Assembly (NCBI GenBank): GCA_026707285.1
Contig: JAPOXD010000017.1
Location: forward strand, 1-43,203
Length of the DNA stretch: 43,203 bases
Direction: 5' to 3'
DNA from: Chloroflexota bacterium
GTDB lineage: Bacteria; Chloroflexota; UBA11872
Part shown: in pieces, positions 25,165 to 34,798 of the stretch
Layout: every line of letters begins with the position of its first letter
How positions within the stretch are numbered: position 1 is the first letter of the stretch
Made by a program: the position numbers and the translations under genes
The notes under the pieces: generated by a model
Seen by the model: only the letters and a program-made list of their open reading frames with translations
The model's database searches: none
Told to the model about the DNA's origin: nothing

Positions 25165-27669
25165 GTGGAATCAACCCGAGACGAATACGAACCTGTTGAG
25201 TATCTGCGGCGCCTGACGACCAAGGGCCGTCGGATTCTTGCCCAGGCGGAGCTCGAGGCGACCAACCTCGGGCATTCGACCGTGGGCGCCAATCATCTGC
25301 TGCTGGCGATTCTCGCCTCGCCGCAGACCGCGGCGGCGCGCATCCTGCGTGAAGCGCAGGTCGACGTGCTCAAGCTGCGCGAGGCGGTGGTGGAGGCCTT
25401 GGGTCCCGGGGACGACCAGGACCCCGGCCGACGACCGCTGGGGCCGGGGGGCCGCAATGCGCTGCGCGCCGCTGCGCTGGAGGCCGAGCGCACGGGCGTT
25501 CGGTTCATTGGCACCGAACATTTGCTCTTGGGCGTGCTGGCCCACCACGGACGCTTGGCCGGCGAGAGCCTGCGCCAGGCCGGCGTCGACTTTCGCTCGA
25601 TTCGCCGGCGCATCGAGGCGTCCTATCGCCCCGGTCGCGTCGGTGGCGGCGGACGGCGAGCCAGTCGTCGCGGACGCCGCCGGGCCAAGAGCCTGTTGGC
25701 CGAGTATGGCCGCGACGTCACGCGCGCCGCCGCCAGCGGTGACCTCGACCCGGTAGTCGGCCGACGGTCCGAAATGGACCGCATGATCGAAATCCTCGTG
25801 CGACGCACCAAGAACAATCCCGTGCTCGTGGGCGATGCGGGAGTCGGCAAGACGGCGATCGTCGAAGGACTGGCCCAGCGCATTCGGGAAGGCGACGTGC
25901 CGCCCGACCTGCGCAAGGGCCGCGTCATAGCGCTCGATTTGGCCGCGACCATTGCCGGCACCAAGTATCGCGGCGAGTTCGAGGAACGCGTGCAAGGCGT
26001 AATTGCCGAGGCTCGCGCCGATCCCAACGTCATCCTGTTCATCGATGAGTTGCACACCGTCGTCGGGGCCGGCGGAGCCGCCGGTTCGCTCGATGCGGCC
26101 AACATGCTCAAGAGCCATCTCGCGCGCGGCGAGCTGCGGCTCATCGGCGCGACCACGTGGCGCGAATACCGCCGCCACATCTCCAACGACAAGAGCCTGA
26201 CTCGGCGACTCCAGCCCGTCGACGTCGGCGAGCCTGATGACGAGTCGGCCATCGCGATCGTCGAGGGCCTGCGACCCGTCTATGAGCAATATCACGGTGT
26301 GCAGATCAGCGACGAAGCCTTGGAGGCTTCCGTGAGCATGTCGCGGCGTTACCTCACCGAACGTCAATTGCCCGACAAGGCGATCGACTTGATCGATGAA
26401 GCCGCCGCCAAGGCCAAGGTGGCCCGCCTCACCGCTCCCGAGCGGCTGCGGCAGCTCGAGCAGCGCCTGGACGACTTGGCGACCACACGCGCCGACCTGG
26501 GCGTCGATGGGCAGCCGGAGCAAGTCCTCGAGTTGGCGGCGGCGGAGGCGCAACTGCGCGAGGAGTTGCGTGACGAACGCCGCGCCTGGGAGGCCGAGGC
26601 GCGCGCGAATACTCCGATCATCGGTATCCACGAAATAGCCGGCGTCGTGTCCCGCTGGAGCGGCGTCCCCACGCCTACCCTCATCGAGGCCGAAGCCGAG
26701 CGCTTTCTGGCCATTGAGTCGATGCTCCAGAAGCGCGTCGTGGGACAGGACGAGGCGCTCAACGAGCTCGGCCGCTCACTGCGTCGCGCGGTGGCGGGCA
26801 TGCGTGATGAGCGCCGTCCCATCGGATCGTTTCTCATGATTGGCCCCACCGGCGTCGGCAAGACCGAGACGGCCAAGGCCGCGGCTGAATTCGTGAGCGG
26901 CGACGAGCTCAAGCTCGTTCGCGTGGACATGAGCGAGTTTGGCGAGTGGCTCGCGGTGTCCCGTCTCGTCGGGTCGCCGCCCGGATATGTGGGGCACGAT
27001 CAGGCCGGCGAGCTCACCGAGTCGGTGCGCCGCAATCCCTTCTCCGTGGTGCTGTTCGACGATGTGGAGAAAGCGCATCCTCGGACGCTGCACATGATGC
27101 TGCAGATCATGGAGGACGGTGTCCTCACCGACGCGAACGGGCGCACGGTCGACTTTCGCAACACCATCATCGTGATGACGTCGAACCTTGGCGTGGAGGA
27201 GTCGCGCGGGCCGAAGATTGGCTTCGGGTCGGGTCCGACGCAGCAGGCCGGCGAGCGCGCCGCGTTCGAGGCACGCATGCGTGAGCACGCGCGGCGACAT
27301 CTCCCGGCGGAGTTTCTCAACCGCATCGACCGACTGCTGATCTATCACGATCTCGGCGAAGCCGAGCTGCGCGAGATCGCGCGGCGGCTCCTATCGGCGG
27401 CGATCCTCCGCGCGCGCGCGGTCGGGCTCGAGTTGCACGTCACGTCCGAGGCCCTCGACTTCTTTGTCCGTGCGGCTGCCGACCGGAACCAGGGTGCACG
27501 CCCCCTGCGTCAACTCGCGAGCCGCTACGTTGACGAGCCGTTGACCGAGCACGTCGTCGACGGCAGTGCCGCCGGTAAGGAATTCGAACTGCGCGTTGAC
27601 GACGGCGAACCCGCCGTCGTCCAGATTCAACGGGCCGACGCCGAGCCGGCGCCCGCGCCGCAGGGGTGA
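25165..27669 (+). CDS. clpC: ATP-dependent Clp protease ATP-binding subunit ClpC
   Basis: The 834-residue AAA+ unfoldase starts at GTG 25165, four bases after the pilin-like gene. Two Clp-N repeats (residues ~10-155) precede D1 with Walker A GDAGVGKT (223-230), Walker B LFIDEL and pore loop KYRGEF. A short ClpC-type middle coil comes next. D2 has Walker A GPTGVGKT (560-567), pore loop GYVGHD, an IGF loop for ClpP docking (GPKIGFGSG) and the sensor-2 GARPLR. The D2 Walker B motif is LFDD (632-633) instead of LLDE, so the catalytic Glu is Asp. It should feed unfolded proteins to ClpP, which is not in the window. The comF reading frame overlaps its 3' end. Confidence 0.93.
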   Translation: MESTRDEYEPVEYLRRLTTKGRRILAQAELEATNLGHSTVGANHLLLAILASPQTAAARILREAQVDVLKLREAVVEALGPGDDQDPGRRPLGPGGRNALRAAALEAERTGVRFIGTEHLLLGVLAHHGRLAGESLRQAGVDFRSIRRRIEASYRPGRVGGGGRRASRRGRRRAKSLLAEYGRDVTRAAASGDLDPVVGRRSEMDRMIEILVRRTKNNPVLVGDAGVGKTAIVEGLAQRIREGDVPPDLRKGRVIALDLAATIAGTKYRGEFEERVQGVIAEARADPNVILFIDELHTVVGAGGAAGSLDAANMLKSHLARGELRLIGATTWREYRRHISNDKSLTRRLQPVDVGEPDDESAIAIVEGLRPVYEQYHGVQISDEALEASVSMSRRYLTERQLPDKAIDLIDEAAAKAKVARLTAPERLRQLEQRLDDLATTRADLGVDGQPEQVLELAAAEAQLREELRDERRAWEAEARANTPIIGIHEIAGVVSRWSGVPTPTLIEAEAERFLAIESMLQKRVVGQDEALNELGRSLRRAVAGMRDERRPIGSFLMIGPTGVGKTETAKAAAEFVSGDELKLVRVDMSEFGEWLAVSRLVGSPPGYVGHDQAGELTESVRRNPFSVVLFDDVEKAHPRTLHMMLQIMEDGVLTDANGRTVDFRNTIIVMTSNLGVEESRGPKIGFGSGPTQQAGERAAFEARMREHARRHLPAEFLNRIDRLLIYHDLGEAELREIARRLLSAAILRARAVGLELHVTSEALDFFVRAAADRNQGARPLRQLASRYVDEPLTEHVVDGSAAGKEFELRVDDGEPAVVQIQRADAEPAPAPQG

Positions 27670-28435
27670 CTCGGGCCGGAGGCGCGTCCGGGGCGGGTCA
27701 GGCGCCTCGACGCTGAAGCCAGTTGGCGAGGCGGCCCGGGCTCTCGGGCGCGGCCTTGCGGACATCATCTTCCCACCGGTCTGCGCCGGGTGTGGCGCGC
27801 TCGGTGACGGCATTTGCGCCATTTGCATTTCTCAGCTCGAACCCCTGCCGCGTCCCTGCTGCCGCCAGTGCAACCGCAGGCTGGAACACGGCGACCAGTG
27901 CGCGGCATGCCGACACCAGGAACGGCGCATCGACTGGGTGTATGTGCGCTATCCGTACGAGTCGCCCGTGCGGGATGCGATTCTGCGTCTCAAGTTCCGC
28001 AACAAGCGATACCTCGCCGGTGCGCTGGCACGAGTCGCGGCGGAGGCGCTGTCAGACCCGCCGGAAATCGACGCACTCGTTCCAATTCCACTCGGTCCCG
28101 CGCGCGAGCGTGAGCGCGGCTTCAACCAAAGCGCGCTCATTGCGGCTCAATTGACCCGATGGCTGGCCGTGCCCGTGCTGGGCCAGCATCTGATCCGTCA
28201 CCGCGATACGGTTCCCCAAATGTCGCTGACGCGCGGAGCCCGCTGGCGAAACGTGATTGGCGCCTTCACCTGCCTCCACAACCTGAGCGGCGCCCGCGTG
28301 CTTCTCGTCGACGATGTGGCGGCAACCGGAGCGACGCTCGAAGCGGCCGCCCGAGCGCTCCGGCGCCGCGGCGCGACCTGGGTGGGGGCGGTGGTGGCGG
28401 CGCGACCGCCGCCGGATCGCCCGCTCGAGCCATGA
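27566..28435 (+). CDS. ComF family amidophosphoribosyltransferase-like protein
   Basis: The protein has an N-terminal zinc-ribbon region (CAGCG, CAIC, CCRQC, CAAC) and a C-terminal type I phosphoribosyltransferase domain with VLLVDDVAATGATL. ComF proteins are needed for DNA uptake in naturally competent bacteria and are also found in others with unclear roles. The start is unresolved. The only GTG/TTG candidates (GTG 27566, TTG 27596) lie inside clpC, giving 74-104 bases of overlap and an Arg-rich non-conserved N terminus. The conserved part begins near 27713, where the in-frame codon is CTG. I list the longest form; the true protein is probably about 240 residues. Confidence 0.8.
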   Translation: MPPVRNSNCALTTANPPSSRFNGPTPSRRPRRRGDSGRRRVRGGSGASTLKPVGEAARALGRGLADIIFPPVCAGCGALGDGICAICISQLEPLPRPCCRQCNRRLEHGDQCAACRHQERRIDWVYVRYPYESPVRDAILRLKFRNKRYLAGALARVAAEALSDPPEIDALVPIPLGPARERERGFNQSALIAAQLTRWLAVPVLGQHLIRHRDTVPQMSLTRGARWRNVIGAFTCLHNLSGARVLLVDDVAATGATLEAAARALRRRGATWVGAVVAARPPPDRPLEP

Positions 28436-28532
28436 AACCATCTATCCACACCCTGTTGATATACTCCGCGGTCTAACTCCGGGGGGCAGGCGGCCATAAC
28501 TCTTTGCCGCGACCCGCGTTTCAGACTGTGTG

Positions 28533-29420
28533 ATGCCCGTGCGTGATCTCCTTGCCGGTCGCCGGCGCGGTGGCGTTCCAGCCGATCTCTGGGTCACGTG
28601 CCGCAAGTGCGGCGCCATGCACTACCGCCCCGAGTTCGAGGCGGGGCTGCACGTGTGCGCCCGCTGTAACTACCACGATCGCCTGACGGTCGGCCAGCGG
28701 CTGGACCTCCTGTTGGACGACGGCGAGGCATTTCAGGAATTGGCGGCGGACGTGCTGACATCGGATCCGCTCAACTTCTCCCGGCCAAGCGGGCGCTATC
28801 CGGACCGCGTGGCCAAAGCCCAGGCATCCACCGGGCGCTCCGAGGCCGTCGTGTGCGGCGTGGGGCACATCCAGGGCCACGAGGTGGCGCTGGGGGTGAT
28901 GGAGTTTGGCTTCATCGCCGGCAGCATGGGCGGGGCCGCCGGCGAGCGCATTGCCCGGCTCTTCGAGCTTGCGCAAGAACGGCGCATCCCGTTGGTGATG
29001 GTGACCTCGTCCGGCGGCGCCCGGCAGGACGAAGGTGTGTTTGCCTTGATGCAGATGGCCAAGACCACCGCCGCCGCCGCGCGTCTGGCCGCCGCCGGGG
29101 TGCCCTATATCGCGCTGATGGCCGATCCCACCCTGGCCGGTGTGACGGCCAGCTTTGCGGCTGTTGCCGACATCATCATTGGCGAGCCGGGCGCCACGAT
29201 TCGCTTCGCCGGCTCACGCGTCGTGCAAGGGACGCTGAGCCGCCGGGCGCAGGCCGACGACCACACCGCCGAGTGGGTGCTTCGGCGCGGCATGATCGAC
29301 GCGGTCGTCCCTCGACGGGACCAGCGCCGCACGATCGGCCGACTCATTGAGCTGTTGGCGCCCGCCCAGGTGTCTCGGCGCGCCGAGGTTGTTGACGCGG
29401 CCCGCACGCGGCTGGGGTAG
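28533..29420 (+). CDS. accD: Acetyl-CoA carboxylase carboxyltransferase beta subunit
   Basis: The 295-residue protein is the beta half of the acetyl-CoA carboxylase carboxyltransferase, which moves CO2 from biotin to acetyl-CoA for fatty-acid synthesis. The zinc ribbon CRKC...CARC is near the N terminus (family hallmark). The crotonase-like core carries GFIAGSMGGAAGERIARL, VTSSGGARQDEG and IAL-ADPTLAGVTASFA. ATG 28533 directly follows an in-frame GTG at 28530; either may be used. It is shorter than many relatives because the N-terminal extension is brief. It ends 12 bases before accA, clearly one operon; the biotin carboxylase and carrier genes are elsewhere. Confidence 0.93.
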   Translation: MPVRDLLAGRRRGGVPADLWVTCRKCGAMHYRPEFEAGLHVCARCNYHDRLTVGQRLDLLLDDGEAFQELAADVLTSDPLNFSRPSGRYPDRVAKAQASTGRSEAVVCGVGHIQGHEVALGVMEFGFIAGSMGGAAGERIARLFELAQERRIPLVMVTSSGGARQDEGVFALMQMAKTTAAAARLAAAGVPYIALMADPTLAGVTASFAAVADIIIGEPGATIRFAGSRVVQGTLSRRAQADDHTAEWVLRRGMIDAVVPRRDQRRTIGRLIELLAPAQVSRRAEVVDAARTRLG

Positions 29421-29432
29421 CGAGCGTCGGCC

Positions 29433-30443
29433 GTGCTGGACTTCGAGCGCGACCTCGACGAGTTGCGCAGCCGCATCGCCGAGCTCGAAGCGGACAGCGA
29501 CGTGGATTCCGCGTCGGACGTCCTGCGGCAGCTTGAACTGATGCAACTCGAGCTCGAGGCGCGCACCGCCGACGTGTTTTCTCGACTGACGCCCTGGCAG
29601 CGCGTGCAACTGGCCCGCCACCGCGATCGGCCCCACACGCTCGACTTCATCGAGCGCATGATTGACGGCTTCGTCGAGTTGCACGGTGATCGGCGCCACG
29701 GTGACGACATGGCCGTGGTTGGCGGCGTGGGCTCGCTGCAAGGGCGGCGCGTCGCCGTGGTCGGTCATCAGAAGGGCCGCGACACGCGCCAAAACGTCGA
29801 GCGCAACTTCGGCATGGCGCACCCGGAGGGCTACCGTAAGGCCATTCGTCTGTTCAAGCTGGCCGCGCGGTTTGGCCTCCCGGTCATCACGCTGCTCGAC
29901 ACGCCGGGGGCCGGACCCGCATTGGAGGATGAGGAGCGCGGCCAGTCGTGGGCCATCGCCGAGAGCATGGCGGTCATGGCGCGACTGGAGACACCCATTG
30001 TCGTCGCCGTCGTTGGCGAAGGCGGCAGCGGCGGCGCCCTGGCGATGGGCGTTGGCGATCGCATCTTGATGCTGGAACACGCCATTTACTCCGTGGCCTC
30101 GCCGGAGGCCGCGGCCGCGATCATTTGGCGGGACTCGAAGTTTGCGGAGCGCGCCGCCGAGGCCCTCGGGCTGACCTCGGATGTCCTCTACGCGGCGGAT
30201 CTCATCGACCGCATCGTCCCCGAACCGCCCGGCGGCGCCCACCGCGACTACGACGCCACGGCGGAGAATCTCAAGGCGGCGCTCGTCGAGGCGCTGGATG
30301 AGCTGCAAGCCATGGCGCCCGCCGATCTGGTCGCTGCGCGGTACGCCAAGTTTCGCGCGATGAGCGCCCACGTGGAGTCGACGCCGGACGTTGCCGCGGT
30401 CGACGGCGCGAGCGTCGTGACGGAGCACCGTCACGGCCTGTAG
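29433..30443 (+). CDS. accA: Acetyl-CoA carboxylase carboxyltransferase alpha subunit
   Basis: The 336-residue protein starts at GTG 29433 with the usual N-terminal helix (LDFERDLDELRSRIAELE), then TPWQRVQLARHRDRPHTLDFI, VGHQKGRDTRQNVERNFGMAHPEGYRKA, LDTPGAGPALEDEERGQ and VVGEGGSGGALAMGVGDR, all carboxyltransferase alpha signatures that form the biotin and CoA pockets. It pairs with the AccD encoded just upstream. Length is normal for the family, with a slightly longer acidic and Ala-rich C terminus. Confidence 0.94.
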   Translation: MLDFERDLDELRSRIAELEADSDVDSASDVLRQLELMQLELEARTADVFSRLTPWQRVQLARHRDRPHTLDFIERMIDGFVELHGDRRHGDDMAVVGGVGSLQGRRVAVVGHQKGRDTRQNVERNFGMAHPEGYRKAIRLFKLAARFGLPVITLLDTPGAGPALEDEERGQSWAIAESMAVMARLETPIVVAVVGEGGSGGALAMGVGDRILMLEHAIYSVASPEAAAAIIWRDSKFAERAAEALGLTSDVLYAADLIDRIVPEPPGGAHRDYDATAENLKAALVEALDELQAMAPADLVAARYAKFRAMSAHVESTPDVAAVDGASVVTEHRHGL

Positions 30444-30494
30444 CCCTTCGATCCATTGCCGACGGCCCGGGAGGCGCTCGCAGTCTGAGTTGCC

Positions 30495-31364
30495 GTGCTG
30501 ACCGTCCGTCGGACCGCAGCGCTAGCCGGACTCGGCGCCCTCGGGCTGGTGGCTCGCGCAGTTGCCCAATCGTCCGACGCGGAGGTGGCCGCGATCCCCG
30601 TGCCGCTCCCGCGGTTGCCCGGGGCGCTCAACGGGCTGACGATCCAAGTCGTGTCCGACCTTCACGTGCGCTCGCCCCGCACGCCCAGCTTGAACGCCTT
30701 GCGCCGGCTTGCAGGTACCCGCCCGGATTTCCTGTTCGCCTGCGGCGACCTCAGCGACCGGGTTGACGCCGCGCCGTTCGTGGCCGAGGCGCTGGCGGCG
30801 ATCGAGCCCGTGCACGGCGCCTATGCGGTTTGGGGAAACCACGATCTGTTTGTTTCCCATGATGCGACCGACCCGTCGTGGATCGGCAATCGCACCCAGC
30901 CGCTCGGATTCATCCGGCAGGTGTTCCAGGCCCAGGGCGTTACGGTGCTCAACAACGCGCATGTGCGCCATCGGATCGGCGACGCGGAGTTGGCCATTGT
31001 CGGCGTCGGTGACGCGACCCATCGGGGCGACGACGCCGCCCGCGCATTCGAAGGTGTTGACCAAGACGCCTTCACCCTTGTGCTGACGCACAATCCCGAC
31101 GCCGTGCCCCGCCTCGGGCAAGCGCGCGTTGACTTCGTAGTCTGCGGGCACACCCACGGCGGGCAGATTGTGCCGCCGCTCATGTCCGCCCCAATGACCA
31201 GCACGCGCTCTCCGCTCCCAAGGCCCAGCGGACTGATGCATGTCGGCGGCCGACTGGTGTTCATCACTCGGGGCGTCGGTACGGTCGGAATTCCCATGCG
31301 AGTCAATGCGCCCGCGGAAGTGCCGCGGCTGACGCTGGTTCGCGTGGCTGAGGCCGCCCGGTAG
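30495..31364 (+). CDS. Calcineurin-like metallophosphoesterase
   Basis: The 289-residue protein begins at GTG 30495 with a hydrophobic N terminus (LTVRRTAALAGLGALGLVARAVA) that may be a signal or anchor. The dinuclear-metal motifs occur in order: SDLH, GDLSD, GNHD, LTHNPD and CGHTHGGQ. The closest general type is the YkuE/YaeI-like membrane-associated phosphoesterases, some of which act on lipid head groups; that assignment is inference. It follows accA by 52 bases and may be read from the same transcript. Confidence 0.88.
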   Translation: MLTVRRTAALAGLGALGLVARAVAQSSDAEVAAIPVPLPRLPGALNGLTIQVVSDLHVRSPRTPSLNALRRLAGTRPDFLFACGDLSDRVDAAPFVAEALAAIEPVHGAYAVWGNHDLFVSHDATDPSWIGNRTQPLGFIRQVFQAQGVTVLNNAHVRHRIGDAELAIVGVGDATHRGDDAARAFEGVDQDAFTLVLTHNPDAVPRLGQARVDFVVCGHTHGGQIVPPLMSAPMTSTRSPLPRPSGLMHVGGRLVFITRGVGTVGIPMRVNAPAEVPRLTLVRVAEAAR

Positions 31365-31428
31365 GCTTGGCCTGGTTACTCGTCGGGTATATGGCTCGCC
31401 AAACGTCTTGTAGAAGCAGGATTCTCTG

Positions 31429-32202
31429 ATGGACCTAGGCCTTCGTGACCGCGTGGCGCTCGTCACCGGTGGGAGCCGCGGCATCGGCCGGGCAATCGCG
31501 CTCGGGCTTGCGGCCGAGGGCTGCGACGTGGCCATCGTCGCGCGCGGCGGGGATGACCTGCGCCGCACGGCTGCCGAGATCTCGGCGCTCGGAGTTCGCG
31601 CACTTCCGCTTTCGCTGGACATGCGCGACGCCGCGGCGCCGACCCAGGCCGTCGGGCGCACGGTTGCCGAGCTCGGCGGCATCAGCGTGCTGGTCAACAA
31701 CGTCGGCGGCGCCATGGGCGACAGCGACTTCGTGACCGGTACCGACGAGCAATGGTCCGCGACATTCGATGTCAACCTGAGCGCCGCCGTGCGGGCCAGC
31801 CGCGCGGCGGTGCCGCTCATGAGAGCCGCCGGCTGGGGCCGCATCGTGCACATCACGTCCATCTACGGGCGCGAGGGCGGCGGCCCTCCCGCCTACAACG
31901 CCGCCAAGGCGGCCATGAACAGCCTGGCGACGTCGATGGCGCACGAGCTGGCGCCGTTCGGCATTACGGTCAATGCCATCGCGCCGGGCTCGATCGTGTT
32001 TCCAGGGGGCGGTTGGGAGCGGCGCCAGCGTCGCGATCCCGAGGGCATCGCAGCGTTCATCGAGCGCGACATGCCTATGGGTCGGTTTGGCCGTCCCGAT
32101 GAAGTGGCCGCCGTGGTGGCGTTCCTCGCCTCCGAACAGGCCAGCCTCGTCACCGGCGCCTGCATCAACGTGGACGGCGGGCAGTCCCGCTCGAATATCT
32201 AG
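31429..32202 (+). CDS. Short-chain dehydrogenase/reductase
   Basis: The 257-residue classical SDR has the cofactor motif TGGSRGIG, the VNNVGG strand motif, the catalytic Ser in HITSIYG and YNAAK with the catalytic Tyr and Lys. The C-terminal NVDGGQSRSNI is typical of FabG-like enzymes acting on 3-oxo or hydroxy substrates; the specific substrate is unknown. AGGA lies a few bases before the ATG. Its TAG stop shares the palindrome CTAG with the stop of the convergent aldo/keto reductase gene. Confidence 0.9.
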   Translation: MDLGLRDRVALVTGGSRGIGRAIALGLAAEGCDVAIVARGGDDLRRTAAEISALGVRALPLSLDMRDAAAPTQAVGRTVAELGGISVLVNNVGGAMGDSDFVTGTDEQWSATFDVNLSAAVRASRAAVPLMRAAGWGRIVHITSIYGREGGGPPAYNAAKAAMNSLATSMAHELAPFGITVNAIAPGSIVFPGGGWERRQRRDPEGIAAFIERDMPMGRFGRPDEVAAVVAFLASEQASLVTGACINVDGGQSRSNI

Positions 32203-33143
32203 TCCGCGGGGTCCGAGGCCTCGTTGAGGCGCGCGACCTCTTCCGCCGTCAGTTCCCAGCCAGCGGCATCGACATAGGCGTCGAGCTGCTCGGTCGTGTC
32301 CGGTCCGGCGATGGCCGTGGCCACCTCGGGACGCGAAATCACCCACCGAATGGCAACGGCGGTCGGGTGGCGCCCGTGGGCGGCGCCGATCTCGCGCAAC
32401 GCGTCAATAACTCGCTGCGCCCGGTCGGTGAGGACGGATTCCATCTCGTATGGCGGTTGCCGTTCCCACAGCGTGCCCGCGGGAGCCGGCTGGCCCTGTT
32501 GCAGGTCGCCGCTGAGCACGCCCACGGCCAGTGGCGAAAAGGCCATCACGCCGATGCCAAACTCCCGGCAGAAGGGGAATAGCTCCTGCTCCGGGTCGCG
32601 GCATAGCAAGCTGTACTGGTTCTGCGTGGTGATGAACCCGGGCGCGACCGCCCGATCGGCAAGCCACAGCGCCTGGCATGCCTCCCACGCCTGGTAGCTG
32701 GAGACGCCCCAATAGCGCGTTTTGCCGCTGGCCACGACATCCGTCATCGCCCGCACCGTCTCGTCCAAGGGCGTGGTTTGATCGCGCCAGTGGACGATGT
32801 AGATGTCCACGTGATCGGTCTGGAGCCGGCGCAGGCTGCGGTCAATCTCGCGCATGATGTGGTATCGCGAGCTGCCGATGTCGTTTGGCCCGTCCCCGAC
32901 GATCGATGTCACCTTGGTGGTGATGACCAGCTCATCCCTCTGCCCTGGCAGCACTCGCCCGAGCACCTGCTCCCCGATTCCGCCGACGTAGGTGTTGGCG
33001 CAGTCGATGAAGTTGACGCCTCTGTCGATCGCGTGCCGGATGATGCGCTCCATCAGATCCTGGTCCGTCATGCCGCGGAATCCGCATCCCAGCGCGACCC
33101 GGGATACCTTGAGCCCCGAACGGCCCATGTTCACGTACTCCAT
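32199..33143 (-). CDS. Aldo/keto reductase
   Basis: The 314-residue protein is an NADPH-dependent aldo/keto reductase. The catalytic tetrad is visible: Asp and Tyr in DCANTY, Lys in TTKV and His in IVHWRD. Strand and loop segments GVSSYQAW, QNQYSLL and GVMAFSPLAVGVLSG match the general or voltage-gated-channel-beta-like AKR group. I chose ATG 33141-33143 (MEYVNMGRSGLKVSRVALGCG), with AGGAG nine bases upstream; the frame upstream to 33320 lacks family sequence. It is divergent from the DapA-like gene and tail to tail with the SDR gene. Confidence 0.9.
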   Translation of the reverse strand: MEYVNMGRSGLKVSRVALGCGFRGMTDQDLMERIIRHAIDRGVNFIDCANTYVGGIGEQVLGRVLPGQRDELVITTKVTSIVGDGPNDIGSSRYHIMREIDRSLRRLQTDHVDIYIVHWRDQTTPLDETVRAMTDVVASGKTRYWGVSSYQAWEACQALWLADRAVAPGFITTQNQYSLLCRDPEQELFPFCREFGIGVMAFSPLAVGVLSGDLQQGQPAPAGTLWERQPPYEMESVLTDRAQRVIDALREIGAAHGRHPTAVAIRWVISRPEVATAIAGPDTTEQLDAYVDAAGWELTAEEVARLNEASDPAD

Positions 33144-33221
33144 CGGGCTCAACTCCTTGCTGGTCACCACCCCGCGGCGGCGATGATGCCACTCTTGGAG
33201 CGCCCGTGCGCAGACGACGCC

Positions 33222-33227
33222 TATAAT
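33222..33227 (+). promoter_or_regulatory. Perfect -10 box TATAAT before the DapA-like gene
   Basis: TATAAT lies 38 bases before ATG 33266, a rare match in such GC-rich DNA. The best -35 candidate, TTGGAG at 33195-33200, is 21 bases away, longer than usual, so activation by a regulator is possible. Confidence 0.5.
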
Positions 33228-33265
33228 CAGCCGCCGCCAGCCTGCACCAGGACTTGGACTCCTCG

Positions 33266-34192
33266 ATGACGACGTTTCAGTCCCGCATTCATGGGGTGAT
33301 TCCGGCGCTCCTGACGCCACTGAACGCCGACTTCACCCCGGACGAGGCCGCGCTGCGGCGCCTCACCCGGCGCGTCGTCGACGCCGGCTGCCACGGGATC
33401 GTGGTGCTTGGCACGACCGGTGAATTCGCCTCCATCGACGATGCCGATCGCGAGATCGTCATCCGTGCGGCCGTCGATGAGGTTGGCGGGGCTGTGCCCG
33501 TGATCGTGGCGTGCGGGCAGCCCAACGTGCGACGGACCCATGAGCAGCTCCGTGAAGCCGGTGACCTGGGCGCCGACGGTGTGCTCGTCAACCCTCCGTT
33601 CTACTTTGAGATGACGCAGGACGAGCTCGTCAGCTACTTCGCTGGCGTCGTGCGCGAGTCCCCCGTCCCCGTGCTGCTTTACAACATCCCGCGGCTGACC
33701 GGAGTTCCCGCCGAGCCGGCGACGCTGCCCCGGCTGCGAGACGTCGGGGTGCAGGGCACCAAGGACAGCTCGGGCTCCGTGTCGAATGTCATGAGCTATC
33801 TCGCCGCCACCCGTGGCGGACCCGAATTCCGCGTGATCGTGGGCGGCGACGTGACGTTCCTGCACGCCCTCATCTCCGGTGCGGCCGCCACCACCGGCAT
33901 GACGCCGAATGTGGCGCCGCAGCTGAATCTGGAGATCTACGACGCGTGGCGCGAAGGCAATCTCGACGCCGCGGCGTCGGCCCAGAACCGCACCAACGAG
34001 TTCCTGGAACTGTTTCAGGCACTGCCTGGATTCCCGCACGCCAATGCCAAAGGACTGCTGAGCCGCGTCGGGGTCATGGAGCGCTGGGTGGCGCCGCCGA
34101 AGACCTCCAGTGACGATGCCCAGATCGATGCCGCCTTCGAACTGCTCAAGCCCTATCTGCCCGAGTACGCGCCGACCGCCGTTCCAGCGTAG
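33266..34192 (+). CDS. DapA/NAL family aldolase (dihydrodipicolinate synthase-like)
   Basis: The 308-residue TIM-barrel protein belongs to the dihydrodipicolinate synthase/N-acetylneuraminate lyase family. It has VLGTTGEFASI near the pyruvate carboxylate site, the catalytic Tyr in LLYNIPRLTG and the Schiff-base Lys in GTKDSSG. The family includes lysine biosynthesis enzymes and many catabolic aldolases; the isolated position and the unusual MTPNVAPQL segment suggest a catabolic member, though that is not certain. I start at ATG 33266 (MTTFQSRIHGVIPALLTPL); a TTG four codons earlier is possible. Confidence 0.88.
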   Translation: MTTFQSRIHGVIPALLTPLNADFTPDEAALRRLTRRVVDAGCHGIVVLGTTGEFASIDDADREIVIRAAVDEVGGAVPVIVACGQPNVRRTHEQLREAGDLGADGVLVNPPFYFEMTQDELVSYFAGVVRESPVPVLLYNIPRLTGVPAEPATLPRLRDVGVQGTKDSSGSVSNVMSYLAATRGGPEFRVIVGGDVTFLHALISGAAATTGMTPNVAPQLNLEIYDAWREGNLDAAASAQNRTNEFLELFQALPGFPHANAKGLLSRVGVMERWVAPPKTSSDDAQIDAAFELLKPYLPEYAPTAVPA

Positions 34193-34214
34193 GGAGTCCT
34201 CGCCGGCACCTCTC

Positions 34215-34242
34215 CGTCATTCCGGCGGAGGCCGGAATCCAG
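34215..34242. repeat. REP-like palindrome (ATTCCGGC-GGAG-GCCGGAAT)
   Basis: The core at 34219-34238 has perfect 8-base arms ATTCCGGC and GCCGGAAT around GGAG, flanked by CGTC and CCAG. Elements of the form CGTCATTCC...GGAATCCAG are widespread dispersed intergenic repeats in many bacterial genomes. It sits just after the DapA-like gene, where the hairpin could also end transcription. Confidence 0.6.
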
Positions 34243-34337
34243 TCCGGTCTAACCTGAAGCCGTCGTGGTGATTGGTGCGGGAGCAGACTGAGATCCGCCC
34301 GTTCAGAACTTCACCAAGGTTTCGGTAAGCGGCTTGT

Positions 34338-34742
34338 CTAGGCAGGCGGCCCCACCGGAGACCCGTCGTCGCGCCTGCCCCTAATCGGGCCCGGTCGCAC
34401 CCGCTTGGCGGTAAGCGCGCCAACCGCCGTCGCCGCCTTCGGCGACGCCCCGGCTTGGCGCACGATCGTGGTGGTGGACTCCAAGACGTGATGATAGTGC
34501 GCGTCGCCCTCGGCCGCGGGCGCCCCGGGCGTGTCGGCGAGCCAGATCTTGGCCAGGCGTTCCGACAGCAGTTCCGCCAGCACGGTGAAGTCTCGCGCCA
34601 GCCGCGCCTCGGTGGACTCGGCGGCCCCAGCGGCGGCCGAGCGCCCGCGCCGAAGCCGTGAGGCCAGCCACGCCATGCACGTTCCGACAATCAGTCCGGC
34701 GGCGGCCCCGCTGACAAGAGCCGCTGCGAGTGAGGCGGTCAT
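34338..34742 (-). CDS. Hypothetical small membrane protein
   Basis: The 134-residue protein starts at ATG 34740-34742 with an Ala/Gly-rich hydrophobic helix (LAAALVSGAAAGLIVGTCMAWLASRL) followed by a basic RRGRS stop-transfer signal. Next are a charged amphipathic region (STEARLARDFTVLAELLSERLAKIWLAD) that may form a coiled coil, and a basic Pro/Gly-rich tail. The last 25 residues look like uncharacteristic read-out sequence. No family is recognised. I judge it real from its membrane-anchor design and isolated placement; a competing frame on the same strand is Arg/Pro-rich and unlikely. Confidence 0.5.
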   Translation of the reverse strand: MTASLAAALVSGAAAGLIVGTCMAWLASRLRRGRSAAAGAAESTEARLARDFTVLAELLSERLAKIWLADTPGAPAAEGDAHYHHVLESTTTIVRQAGASPKAATAVGALTAKRVRPGPIRGRRDDGSPVGPPA

Positions 34743-34798
34743 GCGCCAGTCTAAGCGAGCGGAGTCATCGACAAGCGCTCATGCTGCAGGTCAGGTAG

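Noticed and set aside
27566-27669. Overlap of comF with clpC as a frameshifted fusion of the two genes
   Set aside because: clpC ends with a complete sensor-2 domain and a normal stop, and comF has its own complete domain; only the comF start is unclear.
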